A stretch of 64,000 nt of DNA from Flavobacteriaceae bacterium bin25 (lineage in GTDB: Bacteria; Bacteroidota; Bacteroidia; Flavobacteriales; Flavobacteriaceae). The notes below the pieces were generated by a model. It had not been told where the DNA came from, did not search any database, and was given only the letters and a program-made list of their open reading frames with translations. The stretch lies in the NCBI GenBank assembly GCA_002238525.1, contig MPMN01000001.1:79004-143003 (forward strand), given 5' to 3'. A program made the position numbers and the translations under genes. Shown piece by piece: positions 28,156 to 37,130 of this stretch (positions within the stretch are counted from its first letter, which is position 1; each line of letters opens with the position of its first letter).

Positions 28156-28779
28156 CTATATGAGTTTTTGAATATTTACGTAGGTATCTTCCAAAGGAAT
28201 TTTTGAAACCTCTTTTTTAGTTTTCCATGTTACTTCTGTTATCTGTTCCTCGCTCTGGGCAGTTAAGGGCCCAGTAAAATTGGTCTTCATGGCATACCAA
28301 TAAACGATTTTTAAGACTTCCATTCCCTTATCACGATAAAGATATCGGGTAATATTTAGCAACCTTTTGGGTTTTAATTTTTTTACCCCCGTTTCTTCTT
28401 TCACTTCTCTGATAGCTGCCGCTAATGCTGATTCTCCTGGATCAATCTTTCCTTTTGGAAGGTCCCATTTACCCCGACGATAAATCATCAATAGCTCATT
28501 ATGTTTGTTTCTGACAACTCCTCCAGCAGCATAGATAGTCTCAAATGAATCCTCAAATTGATAAATAAGTTTGTTTAAATTGTTTGTGTAGAGAAATAAC
28601 TCATTTACACCCAAATCAGTTATTAGTTCTCTTAGATGCTTTAACCGAACAGAACTAGCCTTCAAATAGAGACGATTGGATTTCGATTTTTCTTTTTTAC
28701 CGGTTAAACACACAATTATATCGTCTATTGAGACTTTGTATTTTTGAACGTGCTTTTGGATCGAAAAATTGCTAGACAA
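28156..28779 (-). CDS. NUDIX hydrolase
   Basis: About 207 aa from a TTG at 28779. The NUDIX box lies near residues 119-141: GKIDPGESALAAAIREVKEE followed by TG, matching Gx5Ex7REUxEExGU, which binds the metal and hydrolyses a nucleoside diphosphate linked to another group. The YAAGGVVRNKHNELLMIYRR strand precedes it and WKTKKEVSKIPLEDTYVNIQ closes it. The N-terminal about 75 residues (YKVSIDDIIVCLTGKKEK) form a small extra domain common in Bacteroidota homologues. The substrate is not predictable. No ATG lies near the beginning. The TTG start overlaps the pyrE start on the other strand by 36 bp, so the true start may be further in. Confidence 0.86.
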   Translation of the reverse strand: MSSNFSIQKHVQKYKVSIDDIIVCLTGKKEKSKSNRLYLKASSVRLKHLRELITDLGVNELFLYTNNLNKLIYQFEDSFETIYAAGGVVRNKHNELLMIYRRGKWDLPKGKIDPGESALAAAIREVKEETGVKKLKPKRLLNITRYLYRDKGMEVLKIVYWYAMKTNFTGPLTAQSEEQITEVTWKTKKEVSKIPLEDTYVNIQKLI

Positions 28780-29397
28780 ACCGCGGATTTATTGCTGCAA
28801 ATAAATGCAATTAAGTTGGATTTAAACCATCCCTTTGTTTGGGCTAGTGGGTTAAAATCACCTATTTATTGCAATAATAGACTAGTTTTATCCCACATAA
28901 GCATACGAACAAAAATTGTTTCTTGGCTTTGTGATGCCATTGAAAATGAAATAACAAGTAAGCCTTACACAATTGCGGGAATAGCAACTGGGGCCATCGG
29001 CATTGCCTCTTTAGTGGCCATGCAGTTGAACTGCCCATATTTTAATTTGCATTCCCAACCATTTTCTCTTAGGAGAAAACAGGAAAAAACCCAATTGATA
29101 GTCATTGAAGATTTGGTCAGTACAGGCAAAAGTAGTCTTGGTGCACTAGAACATATTGACCTCAAGACCTACACAGTCGCAGGACTGTTTTGCCTTTTTA
29201 CTTATGGTTTTGAATCAACCGATGAAAAATTTAAGAAACATAATATAGACTTTTACAGTTTGTGTGATTATTCTCACCTTTTAAAACAAGTAAAACATCA
29301 AGGGGGATTCAACGAATCTGATTTGGAGAGTTTAGGTTTATGGCACAAAGATCCTTACAAGTGGTCGGTATATTTTGATAAAAGAACTAATAGGTAA
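28744..29397 (+). CDS. pyrE: Orotate phosphoribosyltransferase
   Basis: About 217 aa from a TTG at 28744; GTG at 28750 is an alternative, and there is no nearby ATG. It converts orotate plus PRPP to OMP in pyrimidine synthesis. Motifs are FVWASGLKSPIYCNNR (orotate/PRPP contacts), IAGIATGAIGIASLVAMQLN, FSLRRKQEKTQLIVIEDLVS followed by TGKSS (the PRPP-binding loop), and DLESLGLWHKDPYKWS at the end. It is divergent from the NUDIX gene with overlapping 5-prime ends and overlaps the 3-prime end of birA by 11 bp on the other strand. The same gene order is conserved in Bacteroidota. Confidence 0.94.
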   Translation: MNVLLDRKIARQTADLLLQINAIKLDLNHPFVWASGLKSPIYCNNRLVLSHISIRTKIVSWLCDAIENEITSKPYTIAGIATGAIGIASLVAMQLNCPYFNLHSQPFSLRRKQEKTQLIVIEDLVSTGKSSLGALEHIDLKTYTVAGLFCLFTYGFESTDEKFKKHNIDFYSLCDYSHLLKQVKHQGGFNESDLESLGLWHKDPYKWSVYFDKRTNR

Positions 29398-30124
29398 TCT
29401 TCACTTTGCTATGATGATAAGCCAGAATTTGGTTATTTGGTAATTCGATTAGAAGGTTACCGTCTGAATTCAATTTGATAAGTTTTCCCTTCATAGGCTT
29501 TCCTCCAATGATAAGTTTTTTGGTATGCTCTTTCCCCCAAAGGAGACCAGCGTACTTTTCTAAAAGAGTTTCAATGCCCTTTATTTGGTACTCGAAATAA
29601 TATCGATTAACACATTTGAGAAATTCTTCAAGTACGTCCCTTAATTCAAAAGATTGTCCCGAGACCATATGCATGGAAGTCATGTCCAGATTATCATATG
29701 GTTGACGGTGATTTACATTTATGCCAATCCCGATTATTGAACCAATCATGGTCTTGGATTGAATGAAATTTTCGATCAACAGTCCTGCAATTTTACGATT
29801 ATCTGCCATAATGTCATTAGACCATTTTATCAGTACATTATTTACTCCAAACTCATTTAGGGTTTTTATAGTGGCTAGCGAAACTAGGACATTAATAATA
29901 TAATGATTGGAAGGGTTAACCTTATCAAATTCTTTGTAAAGACTAAAAGTGAGGCTATTACCAACGCTTGATAACCAGGTTTTGTTGGATTGTGCTTTCC
30001 CTTGAGTTTGATCCAAAGCCCAAACTACATGCTCAGTTTTTTTACCTTGGATTAAAATTCTTTTTTTTAAATATTCATTGGTTGACTCAATGGCACGAAG
30101 TTTGATGATTTGATATTGACTCAT
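29387..30124 (-). CDS. birA: Biotin--[acetyl-CoA-carboxylase] ligase
   Basis: 245 aa. It activates biotin with ATP and attaches it to the carboxyl carrier protein. The ligase domain starts directly (AIESTNEYLKKRILIQGKK). It has QTQGKAQSNKTWLSSVGNSL at the biotinoyl-AMP site, where the usual GRGRxGR loop is altered to GKAQSNK. The catalytic-face Lys region KWSNDIMADNRKIAGLLIEN follows, then IGIGINVNHR. It lacks the N-terminal helix-turn-helix of E. coli BirA, so it is an enzyme only, not a repressor. It converges with pyrE and diverges from rsfS with 51 bp between starts. Confidence 0.94.
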   Translation of the reverse strand: MSQYQIIKLRAIESTNEYLKKRILIQGKKTEHVVWALDQTQGKAQSNKTWLSSVGNSLTFSLYKEFDKVNPSNHYIINVLVSLATIKTLNEFGVNNVLIKWSNDIMADNRKIAGLLIENFIQSKTMIGSIIGIGINVNHRQPYDNLDMTSMHMVSGQSFELRDVLEEFLKCVNRYYFEYQIKGIETLLEKYAGLLWGKEHTKKLIIGGKPMKGKLIKLNSDGNLLIELPNNQILAYHHSKVKITY

Positions 30125-30175
30125 GATTATAAATTATTCATCATTGAAACAAATATCTTACCTTGCGGTCAAGTA

Positions 30176-30550
30176 ATGTTAGACCTAAAAATTGATTCAA
30201 AAAAGGTACTTTTATCAAATATCATTAATGCGGTAGACAATCTCAAGGGTCAAGATGTTAAAGTTTTAGATTTTACAAATATAGACAACGCTCCTTGTCG
30301 TTATTTTGTGATATGTAATGGAACATCTTCAACTCATGTTAGGGCGTTGGTTACTGCTATTAATAAGGGATGTAGAAAAAGTATCAATCAAAGACCTTAC
30401 GATATAGAGGGGCAAGAAAATGCTCAATGGGTTCTGATTGATTATATTGATGTGGTAGTGCATGTATTTCAGAAAAATATAAGAGAATTTTATGATATAG
30501 AAGGTCTGTGGGGTGATGCAATAACTACCTCAATAGACTCTCGTTACTGA
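30176..30550 (+). CDS. rsfS: Ribosomal silencing factor RsfS
   Basis: The start is chosen at the ATG at 30176 (MLDLKIDSKKVLLSNIINAV), giving 124 aa. An earlier in-frame start at 30110 would overlap birA and adds no conserved residues. RsfS/Iojap binds uL14 on the 50S subunit and blocks subunit joining when nutrients are short. Family motifs: VKVLDFTNIDNAPCRYFVIC, GTSSTHVRAL, GQENAQWVLIDYIDVVVHVF and REFYDIEGLWGDA. ftsH starts 1 bp after its stop, so they are co-transcribed. Confidence 0.95.
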   Translation: MLDLKIDSKKVLLSNIINAVDNLKGQDVKVLDFTNIDNAPCRYFVICNGTSSTHVRALVTAINKGCRKSINQRPYDIEGQENAQWVLIDYIDVVVHVFQKNIREFYDIEGLWGDAITTSIDSRY

Positions 30551-30551
30551 C

Positions 30552-32573
30552 ATGGATAAAAAACAACCTCAAAACACAAACCCAAAACCCTCAAAACCTA
30601 AATTGTATTGGTTCTATGGGATTGTTCTCGTAGTTCTGCTGGCGATTGGACTTTTCGGTAATAGTTCATCGTGGCAAAACTTATCAAAGATAGATGTATC
30701 TACTTTTGATCGATACCTATCGGCTGGTGATATTAGCGAAGTAAACATCATTCGCAATAAATCTAGAGTCCAAGTAACTGTTTCTCCTGAATCGCTGAAC
30801 AAAAGTGAGCATTTGCCCCTTAAAAATAAAGGGATTTTCGGTGATAGAAGCAAAGGACCTCATTATGAATTTGAAATTGGAAGTCTTGAACGATTTGAAG
30901 AAAGATTGGAGATAGCTGATCAAGAGGGCACTCAGTTTACCGTTCGTTATAGCTCTATAGAAAATCGTTGGTTTTCTTATTTTTTGAACTTTCTTCCCTT
31001 TATCATTTTTATTCTTATCTGGATTTATATTCTTCGTAGGATGTCTTCTTCTGGTGGTGGAGGTCCAGCTTCACATCTGTTCAATATAGGTAAATCCAGA
31101 GCTCGATTATTCGATCAAAAAACAGAAGTTAAAACGACTTTTAAGGATGTTGCTGGTCTTGAGGGTGCAAAAGAAGAAGTTCAGGAAATTGTTGACTTTT
31201 TGAAAAACCCAACCAAATACACGGTTCTTGGGGGTAAAATACCTAAAGGTGCATTGTTGATTGGGGCTCCTGGTACTGGTAAAACACTGCTCGCAAAAGC
31301 GGTAGCCGGAGAAGCAAAGGTTCCTTTTTTCTCCCTCTCTGGTTCAGACTTTGTGGAAATGTTCGTTGGAGTAGGTGCTTCTCGTGTCAGAGATTTATTC
31401 AAGCAGGCTAAAGAAAAATCACCCGCCATCATTTTTATTGATGAAATTGATGCAATCGGTAGAGCAAGGGGAAGAAACTCTATTACCGGCACAAATGATG
31501 AACGAGAAAATACCCTAAACCAACTATTAACTGAAATGGATGGTTTTGGAACTGACACCAATGTCATCGTCTTGGCGGCAACCAACCGAGCCGATGTTTT
31601 GGACAAAGCACTAATGAGGGCGGGAAGATTTGATAGACAGATATTTGTCGATTTGCCCGATTTAAGGGAACGGAAAGAAATATTTAAAGTTCATCTCAAG
31701 CCAATTAAAGTTAATAAGAATCTTGACATTGATTTTCTCTCTAGACAAACTCCGGGGTTTTCCGGTGCAGATATTGCAAACGTATGTAATGAAGCGGCCC
31801 TTATTGCTGCCAGAAGAAGTAGTAAATCGGTCAATAAGCAAGATTTCTTAGATGCGGTAGATAGAATTGTCGGAGGTCTTGAAAAGAAAAACAAAATCAT
31901 TACCCAAGAAGAAAAAAAGACTATAGCGTACCATGAATCTGGTCACGCTATTGTGAGTTGGCTTCTAGAGTTTGCTGCTCCACTGGTAAAGGTTACTATT
32001 GTTCCTCGAGGACAATCCTTGGGTGCCGCATGGTATCTACCCGAAGAAAGGCAAATAGTACATACCGACCAGATACTTGATGAAATGTGTGCCGCTCTCG
32101 GTGGTCGAGCTGCCGAGGATATTGTCTTCAACAGAATTTCTACTGGTGCCCTCAGTGATCTGCAGAAAGTTACCAATCAAGCCAGAGCCATAGTTTCAGT
32201 ATATGGAATGAATCAAACTTTGGGAAATATCACCTATTACGATAAGCCCCAAAACGACTATAATTTTACAAAACCATATTCCGAAGAAACAGCCAGAATT
32301 ATTGATAGAGAAATATCTATAATCATTGAAAAACAATACAAAAGAGCCAAAGAAATTCTTCAGAAATACAGAGATAAACTTTCTCAATTAGCAGCTAGGT
32401 TGCTCGAAAAGGAGGTTATTTTTAAAGATGATCTCGAAAAGATTTTAGGAAAACGTCCTCATTTGACACAAGAGGAGAAAATCGAAATGCAACAAAAATC
32501 GGAAAACAAAAAAACTAAATCAGCGGATTCTTCTGAGCCAAGGAAAGAAAAGATAAACGAAGATGTGAAGTAG
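30552..32573 (+). CDS. ftsH: ATP-dependent zinc metalloprotease FtsH
   Basis: 673 aa, membrane-bound hexameric protease that unfolds and degrades membrane and cytoplasmic proteins. Two membrane helices (about 19-36 and 145-162) flank a periplasmic domain. The AAA module shows Walker A GAPGTGKT near 238, Walker B IIFIDEIDAIGRARGR near 295, and the second region of homology TNRADVLDKALMRAGRFDRQ. The peptidase site HESGH is near residue 461, with a third zinc ligand region in AALGGRAAEDIVF. The C-terminal tail is long and charged (QQKSENKKTKSADSSEPRKE). It is in an operon with rsfS. A 187-bp gap without a recognisable gene separates it from cdsA. Confidence 0.98.
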   Translation: MDKKQPQNTNPKPSKPKLYWFYGIVLVVLLAIGLFGNSSSWQNLSKIDVSTFDRYLSAGDISEVNIIRNKSRVQVTVSPESLNKSEHLPLKNKGIFGDRSKGPHYEFEIGSLERFEERLEIADQEGTQFTVRYSSIENRWFSYFLNFLPFIIFILIWIYILRRMSSSGGGGPASHLFNIGKSRARLFDQKTEVKTTFKDVAGLEGAKEEVQEIVDFLKNPTKYTVLGGKIPKGALLIGAPGTGKTLLAKAVAGEAKVPFFSLSGSDFVEMFVGVGASRVRDLFKQAKEKSPAIIFIDEIDAIGRARGRNSITGTNDERENTLNQLLTEMDGFGTDTNVIVLAATNRADVLDKALMRAGRFDRQIFVDLPDLRERKEIFKVHLKPIKVNKNLDIDFLSRQTPGFSGADIANVCNEAALIAARRSSKSVNKQDFLDAVDRIVGGLEKKNKIITQEEKKTIAYHESGHAIVSWLLEFAAPLVKVTIVPRGQSLGAAWYLPEERQIVHTDQILDEMCAALGGRAAEDIVFNRISTGALSDLQKVTNQARAIVSVYGMNQTLGNITYYDKPQNDYNFTKPYSEETARIIDREISIIIEKQYKRAKEILQKYRDKLSQLAARLLEKEVIFKDDLEKILGKRPHLTQEEKIEMQQKSENKKTKSADSSEPRKEKINEDVK

Positions 32574-32760
32574 CCATTTGATTGTGTGCCATTCAAAATG
32601 AAATGATCATTCAAAACCTATAATACATTTTTGAAAAGATGAATTTTTAGCTCGTTCGGTTTGCTTTGTAGATCAATTTACTGATCAGTTAGTTAAATTT
32701 TAGTTTTATATCTTTCAAATTGGATTTATAATCGGTCTTGATGAATTTAAACCCTTTTGA

Positions 32761-33564
32761 ATGAAGGTAAATAATATGCCTTTGTTTTTCAAAAGAAGCG
32801 TTTTTGGATTGCTTTATGCACTAATTATTTCAGCTTCTTTGTTGTTATCAGAGATTGCTTTTGCATTTGTTGTACTGATGTTAGGAACAATGGCTCTGAT
32901 TGAATTCCATAAGCTGATTGACTATTTTTCTGTTCTTCCGGCAGGCGGTTTGGCTATCTTGTTGTATTTCGACTATATAGGTCAAATGAGACAATTCTAC
33001 ATTGAAATCATATTGGCTCTTGTGGTGGCGGTACACATTGTGATTTTTTATTTTCTTCTCAGGGGAAAGAGTTTTAAAATATTCCCCATTTACAAATTAT
33101 TAATCAGTGTTTTTTATGTAGCAGCACCGTGTTATTTATTGTTTTTAAGCACTGGATTAAGTCAAGATTTGGGTTCATTATTGACTCTTTTTTATCTTGT
33201 CCTTATATGGATAAACGATTCAGCTGCTTATCTTATTGGCAGTACTTTCGGGAAAAGAAAATTATCCGTGAATATCTCCCCAAATAAAACTTGGGAAGGA
33301 ACAATTGGGGGATTTCTTTTAACGGTTATAACAGCTTTTATTGGGTACCATTTTCAGAGTCAATTCGATTTGTATTTTTTGATTTTTATGTCAGTTGTAA
33401 TTTCTATTCTGGCTACTCTTGGGGATTTAATCGCCTCGAAGTTTAAGCGTCTAGCTGATGTAAAAGACAGCGGAAATTTGATCCCTGGTCATGGCGGTGT
33501 TTACGATCGGTTGGACAGCATACTATTTAGTATCACCTATGTCTATTTGATATTTTTGATTTAG
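32761..33564 (+). CDS. cdsA: Phosphatidate cytidylyltransferase
   Basis: 267 aa integral membrane enzyme that makes CDP-diacylglycerol from phosphatidate and CTP, the branch point of phospholipid synthesis. About seven to eight hydrophobic segments are visible. The family signature is present as ISPNKTWEGTIGGF near residue 178 and LGDLIASKFKRLADVKDSGN followed by LIPGHGGVYDRLDS near the C-terminus. A second start (MPLFFKRSV, six codons in) is possible. psd begins 2 bp after the stop, so both phospholipid genes form a unit downstream of ftsH. Confidence 0.96.
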   Translation: MKVNNMPLFFKRSVFGLLYALIISASLLLSEIAFAFVVLMLGTMALIEFHKLIDYFSVLPAGGLAILLYFDYIGQMRQFYIEIILALVVAVHIVIFYFLLRGKSFKIFPIYKLLISVFYVAAPCYLLFLSTGLSQDLGSLLTLFYLVLIWINDSAAYLIGSTFGKRKLSVNISPNKTWEGTIGGFLLTVITAFIGYHFQSQFDLYFLIFMSVVISILATLGDLIASKFKRLADVKDSGNLIPGHGGVYDRLDSILFSITYVYLIFLI

Positions 33565-33566
33565 CC

Positions 33567-34223
33567 ATGTTTCACAAAGAAGGACACAATACGATTATTG
33601 GGTGCTTTTTCCTATCAGTTGTAGTAGTTTTTTTGGTTGATTATACTGTTCAGTTGAGTTGGATAAGATGGATTATCCAAATTCCAACAATTTTATTGTT
33701 GGGTATAATACTTTGGTTTTTTAGAAATCCCAAAAGAACTTTACCAAACCTTGAACCAACAGATATAATTGCTCCGTGTGATGGGAAGGTGGTGAAGATT
33801 GAAGAGGTTATCGAAGAGGAATTTTTTGATAAAAAAAGGATTCAGGTTTCGATATTTTTATCTCCATTAGATGTTCATGTGACCAGGTATCCGGTTGGAG
33901 GAAAAATCATTTTTTCCAAATATCATAAGGGGAAATATCTTGTTGCTTTTCACCCAAAGTCATCTGAGTTAAATGAAAGAACTACTGTAGTGATTGATAA
34001 CCGAAATGTTGGTCAAATACTTTATCGTCAGATAGCGGGTTTCTTAGCTAGGCGAATCAGCAATTATGCAGTGGTTGATAATCAAGTAGTTCAAGGGGAA
34101 GATTCTGGATTTATCAAATTCGGATCTCGAATAGATATATTCTTGCCTTTACAATCTCAATTGTTCATCAAATTGGGACAAACCCTTAGGGGTAATATGG
34201 ACATTATTGCCCGCAAAATTTGA
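33567..34223 (+). CDS. psd: Phosphatidylserine decarboxylase proenzyme
   Basis: 218 aa. It converts phosphatidylserine to phosphatidylethanolamine at the inner membrane. Two hydrophobic helices lie in the first 50 residues, followed by FFRNPKRTLP, APCDGKVVKIEEV and VSIFLSPLDVHVTRYPVGG. The self-cleavage site is the G-S pair at residues 186-187 in KFGSRID; the Ser becomes the pyruvoyl cofactor of the alpha chain. The short length is that of the PSD-A subfamily common in Bacteroidota. It follows cdsA directly, whose product is two steps upstream in the same pathway. Confidence 0.96.
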   Translation: MFHKEGHNTIIGCFFLSVVVVFLVDYTVQLSWIRWIIQIPTILLLGIILWFFRNPKRTLPNLEPTDIIAPCDGKVVKIEEVIEEEFFDKKRIQVSIFLSPLDVHVTRYPVGGKIIFSKYHKGKYLVAFHPKSSELNERTTVVIDNRNVGQILYRQIAGFLARRISNYAVVDNQVVQGEDSGFIKFGSRIDIFLPLQSQLFIKLGQTLRGNMDIIARKI

Positions 34224-34799
34224 CTGCCTGGAAGTTTTACTTTTGTTTTGGGAGTGTATTCTCAACAACCGAATGCAACTTTTTTCTGGACTATTATTTT
34301 ATGGCTATACTGCTTTTATTATGGTAAGGAGCCAAAATACTAAGAATCAACTGAGCGCATCCTGAACAAAGACTTTGAACTAAGGTGAAAGATTTGAAGA
34401 TAGTATTCTAACCTATTATCGTTAGATTGTAACACAATCCACAACAAGGTCATTAGAACTTATGTTTTTATTGCCCTTTGTATGGAAGGAGGTCCGAATT
34501 AAATGAAAGTATATTCAGCCAACACGACATTGACAAATCTTCTGACAACTAGTTATCGCGTAGCGATCTCTACTCCACAACAAAAGCAGTAGAGCCACAA
34601 ATAATAAGAGATATTTTCTGTGCTAATTGTATGGTGGCAATTCCAAAATATGTAAAGAAATTAGGGGATTGTTCTTTCCAGGTAAAAAAATGCAATAGTC
34701 GTTTTATGTTTAAAGTTTGTTAGTTGCACTTCGTTTCCTCTAGTAATTCGTCTATGCGGTGCTGATGGGACTGGTCGGGGGTTGGCTGTTTGGAATTGA
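34224..34799. other. Intergenic region between psd and the HNH restriction gene
   Basis: About 575 bp without a convincing gene. The middle is one copy of a dispersed repeat (34460-34596, listed separately). The flanks are AT-rich, with no recognisable coding remnants or RNA genes. Confidence 0.5.
34460..34596 (+). repeat. Dispersed repeat of about 137 bp, copy A
   Basis: Matches 42771-42908 over its whole length at roughly 85-90 percent by eye, from TTATG..TATTGCCCTTTGTATGG to CAGTAGAGCC. Two inverted repeats lie in its right part: ATCGC-GTA-GCGAT (34556-34568) and CTCTACT with AGTAGAG around 13 bases (34568-34594). A short partial match is at about 27301-27313. Confidence 0.75.
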
Positions 34800-35513
34800 T
34801 TATAGTTGAGTTAGTTTCTCATTAAGCGATTTTCTCCAAATTTCGAAATCGTACCAGCCACACCCAACGCAACCACTTGGATCTTTTTTGTCCTCTGGGG
34901 CCCATCTTGGGTTTCCAGAATAAAAGTGACTTATCCCCATTGGAGTACCGCGTTTTCCAGTTCTGTAACACTTCTCACACGCTCTACTTTTGATCATATT
35001 ATCACTAACTCTGCCGTTCGATTTCTTGAGAAGTTGAAATCTATCTTTTATGTCTTGGTCCGAAAGAGTAGTATAATCAGATTGTCGTTTAGATTCTTCC
35101 TCAGTCCATCGAATCATTGGCAATTTGTGATCAGGCGTCAACTGATGATGTGAACGTGACACTTGATCAATAATATCTTTCCCTTCTAAAAGATTGATTA
35201 TCCTTGACGCCACATCTCTTGGTATTGAACGTGCGGCAACTGCACCAACAAAATTACCAGTCCATTTATCTTGGCGTGTAGTTTGATCACATCTGGGACA
35301 ATGGTGGTTTCCACTTTCGATATCAATACCTGGTCTACTTTGATTGCCTCGTTCTAGCCCTTGGATACCTCCCCCACCGGCTATCTGTGTTGATCCCACA
35401 TGCTCATATTCACACTCTCGGCAGTGCCAGTTGTGATCTTCAAGCACAGAAAACACCTTATATCTTTTTGTCTGATGGCTTCTGAAAGTTGCCTTATATT
35501 CATCAATGGTCAT
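34800..35513 (-). CDS. HNH-type restriction endonuclease with zinc-binding cysteines
   Basis: 237 aa. Its start overlaps the end of a DNA methylase by 4 bp, so it is the nuclease partner. It carries pairs of cysteines that look like zinc ribbons: HCRECEYEH (31-34), HHCPRCDQTTRQDKWTG (about 72-75) and, at the C-terminus, CEKCYRTGKRGTP with GCVGCGWYDFEIWRKSL. Between them TPDHKLPMIRW (about 125-135) gives the DH of a beta-beta-alpha-metal (HNH) active site, and FQLLKKSNG with SRACEKC supplies the later part of the fold. The glycine-rich AGGGGIQGLERG is also notable. HNH restriction enzymes are a minority class (KpnI, MnlI, HphI). Similarity to MboII-type enzymes is possible but only a recollection. 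The recognition site is unknown. Confidence 0.72.
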   Translation of the reverse strand: MTIDEYKATFRSHQTKRYKVFSVLEDHNWHCRECEYEHVGSTQIAGGGGIQGLERGNQSRPGIDIESGNHHCPRCDQTTRQDKWTGNFVGAVAARSIPRDVASRIINLLEGKDIIDQVSRSHHQLTPDHKLPMIRWTEEESKRQSDYTTLSDQDIKDRFQLLKKSNGRVSDNMIKSRACEKCYRTGKRGTPMGISHFYSGNPRWAPEDKKDPSGCVGCGWYDFEIWRKSLNEKLTQL

Positions 35514-36532
35514 ACGATTGTCTCCAATTTGTCCTTGATACGTCTTCGTGCTTTCAAATATATTTCGTTGTCAAGTTCATAGCCGACACCTATTCTTCCT
35601 TCGAGGGCAGCTGCGATCACAGTTGTAGCACTGCCAGAAAATGGATCGTAAATTGTTTCGCCAGGTAAGCTGAATAATTGGACAAATTCACGCATCAATT
35701 CCAGAGGCTTTTGCGTAGGATGAATCCGCTCTTGCGGGGATGGAGACTTACACACGAAAACGTTATGGGTCACTCCTCCATTGAATTTTGCGCCTGGTCT
35801 TTTCCCAATCACAGCGGCCTCCCACGCATTGATTGGTTTGTATCTGTGATTAAATGGAACTGGATTTGTTTTTTGCCAGACCAGTGTTCCAACTGCTACA
35901 AAACCATGGTTCTTGAATATTTCAACATATTCTCCAATTTGGGCTTGTGCACAAAACGTAATTGCCCAACCTTTGACTTTCGGTAGAATTTTCTTTGTCC
36001 AATTTTGCGGATCTATATTAGAATCCCAATCTCCGAATGATCCTCTTGGCATAATAAAATCTGTACCATCCTTTCGTAAACGGCGGGAAACTTGTTTTTC
36101 GCAAGTATATGCTTTGCTGATTCCATAGGGGGGATCCGTTAATAACAAATCAATACCTGATTCTACAAAGCGACGTGCAGATTCAATACCATCTCCAAGC
36201 CTAAAATCATATCTATCACCATCGGTGATTTTGGGGACATGAATTGAATTTTTCTCTAAACAGTACAGCAAAAAATCTGATACTCTTGAAGAAATGTCTT
36301 CAATTTTTGGAGCATTCAAAATGTCATAATTTGCGTTTAACAATAATTTCCCTACGGGATTTGATCGTTCTCCCTTGGCATAAGCATAGAGAAGAATAAG
36401 CCAGCTGTCATCAATCTGTATTGGCTTACTATGTACCAAATCTTTACGATGAATAGGAAAGTTTTGAGATAACCATTCATTGACTGTCGCCCGAACATTG
36501 ATAAACTCAGGCGTTATTGTTGTTGGTTGCAT
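35510..36532 (-). CDS. Beta-class DNA methyltransferase (N6-adenine or N4-cytosine)
   Basis: 340 aa. The catalytic motif DPPYGISKAYTCEK near residue 133 comes before the AdoMet-binding motif FSGSATTVIAAALEGR near residue 297, the order of the beta class. Supporting motifs are FGDWDSNIDPQNW, HPTQKPLELMREFVQLF and GVGYELDNEIYLKARRRI. It methylates the site cut by the neighbouring HNH nuclease and protects the host chromosome. The nuclease gene starts at its stop (ATGA overlap), so methylase is made first, as expected for type II systems. DPPY favours N6-adenine but does not prove it. Confidence 0.88.
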   Translation of the reverse strand: MQPTTITPEFINVRATVNEWLSQNFPIHRKDLVHSKPIQIDDSWLILLYAYAKGERSNPVGKLLLNANYDILNAPKIEDISSRVSDFLLYCLEKNSIHVPKITDGDRYDFRLGDGIESARRFVESGIDLLLTDPPYGISKAYTCEKQVSRRLRKDGTDFIMPRGSFGDWDSNIDPQNWTKKILPKVKGWAITFCAQAQIGEYVEIFKNHGFVAVGTLVWQKTNPVPFNHRYKPINAWEAAVIGKRPGAKFNGGVTHNVFVCKSPSPQERIHPTQKPLELMREFVQLFSLPGETIYDPFSGSATTVIAAALEGRIGVGYELDNEIYLKARRRIKDKLETIV

Positions 36533-36585
36533 TATGAAGTATGATTTTTCGGTTATTATCTTTTTTTAGTTGGACGAGGATATAG

Positions 36586-36634
36586 TACAATCCTAGAATC
36601 TACCTATTAATGCAACTTTAGGATAGGATTTTCA
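36586..36634 (-). repeat. Short dispersed repeat, copy 2 (inverted)
   Basis: On the minus strand it reads TTGAAAATCCTATCCTAAAG, TTGCATTAATAGG and then ATTCTAGGAT. It is the same roughly 45-bp unit as at 15055-15106 and 58404-58455, including the ATCCTA/TAGGAT inverted ends. It lies just upstream of the restriction-modification operon. Confidence 0.72.
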
Positions 36635-37130
36635 ATTATAAATCGAAGATAAATAAATTGGATGATAGTGGTGGTGTTTTTTGATTTTTTAATTACAATG
36701 TGCGTACCCATTGTGTTGATTGTGAATGGTTATAGAGGATCTTCATTTTCAGTTGTCATTGTATTTTTTAAAGGGGGGGGAACAAGGTTGTGATTACTTT
36801 GGTTTTAAGTTATGGTTGTTTATGCGGGAAGTGAGCCCCCATTTTCTGGGATGGGAGTTCGTTCCCCTCTCCACCATAAACCATTTAGCTTCTTGTTTAT
36901 TGATATAGGACATAGGTATTTTGTCAGCATAATGGTTGGTTATATCTTTTAATCTCTATGGAGTGTTTTTTCTGGGAATGTGTTGTTGTTCTATTGATGT
37001 GTTGATGGTATGTTCTTCATATGTCTATCAAGCTGAGTTACTGATTTCAGTTCAAGTTGTATTATTGAGTTTATTCTAGGGAACACAAAAAAATAAAGTG
37101 AATTACAATGAATTGGATTTCTAGGTAAGT
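36635..37130. other. Intergenic region before the galK remnant
   Basis: About 500 bp without an intact gene. It contains a run of eight G at 36773-36780. Rightward reading gives hydrophobic, stop-riddled stretches around 36910-37060 that could be a decayed membrane protein, but no family motif is legible. Confidence 0.4.

Noticed and set aside
36726..36908. Rightward 60-codon frame near the G8 tract
   Set aside because: No family, no conserved start signal, and it runs through a homopolymer; probably chance.
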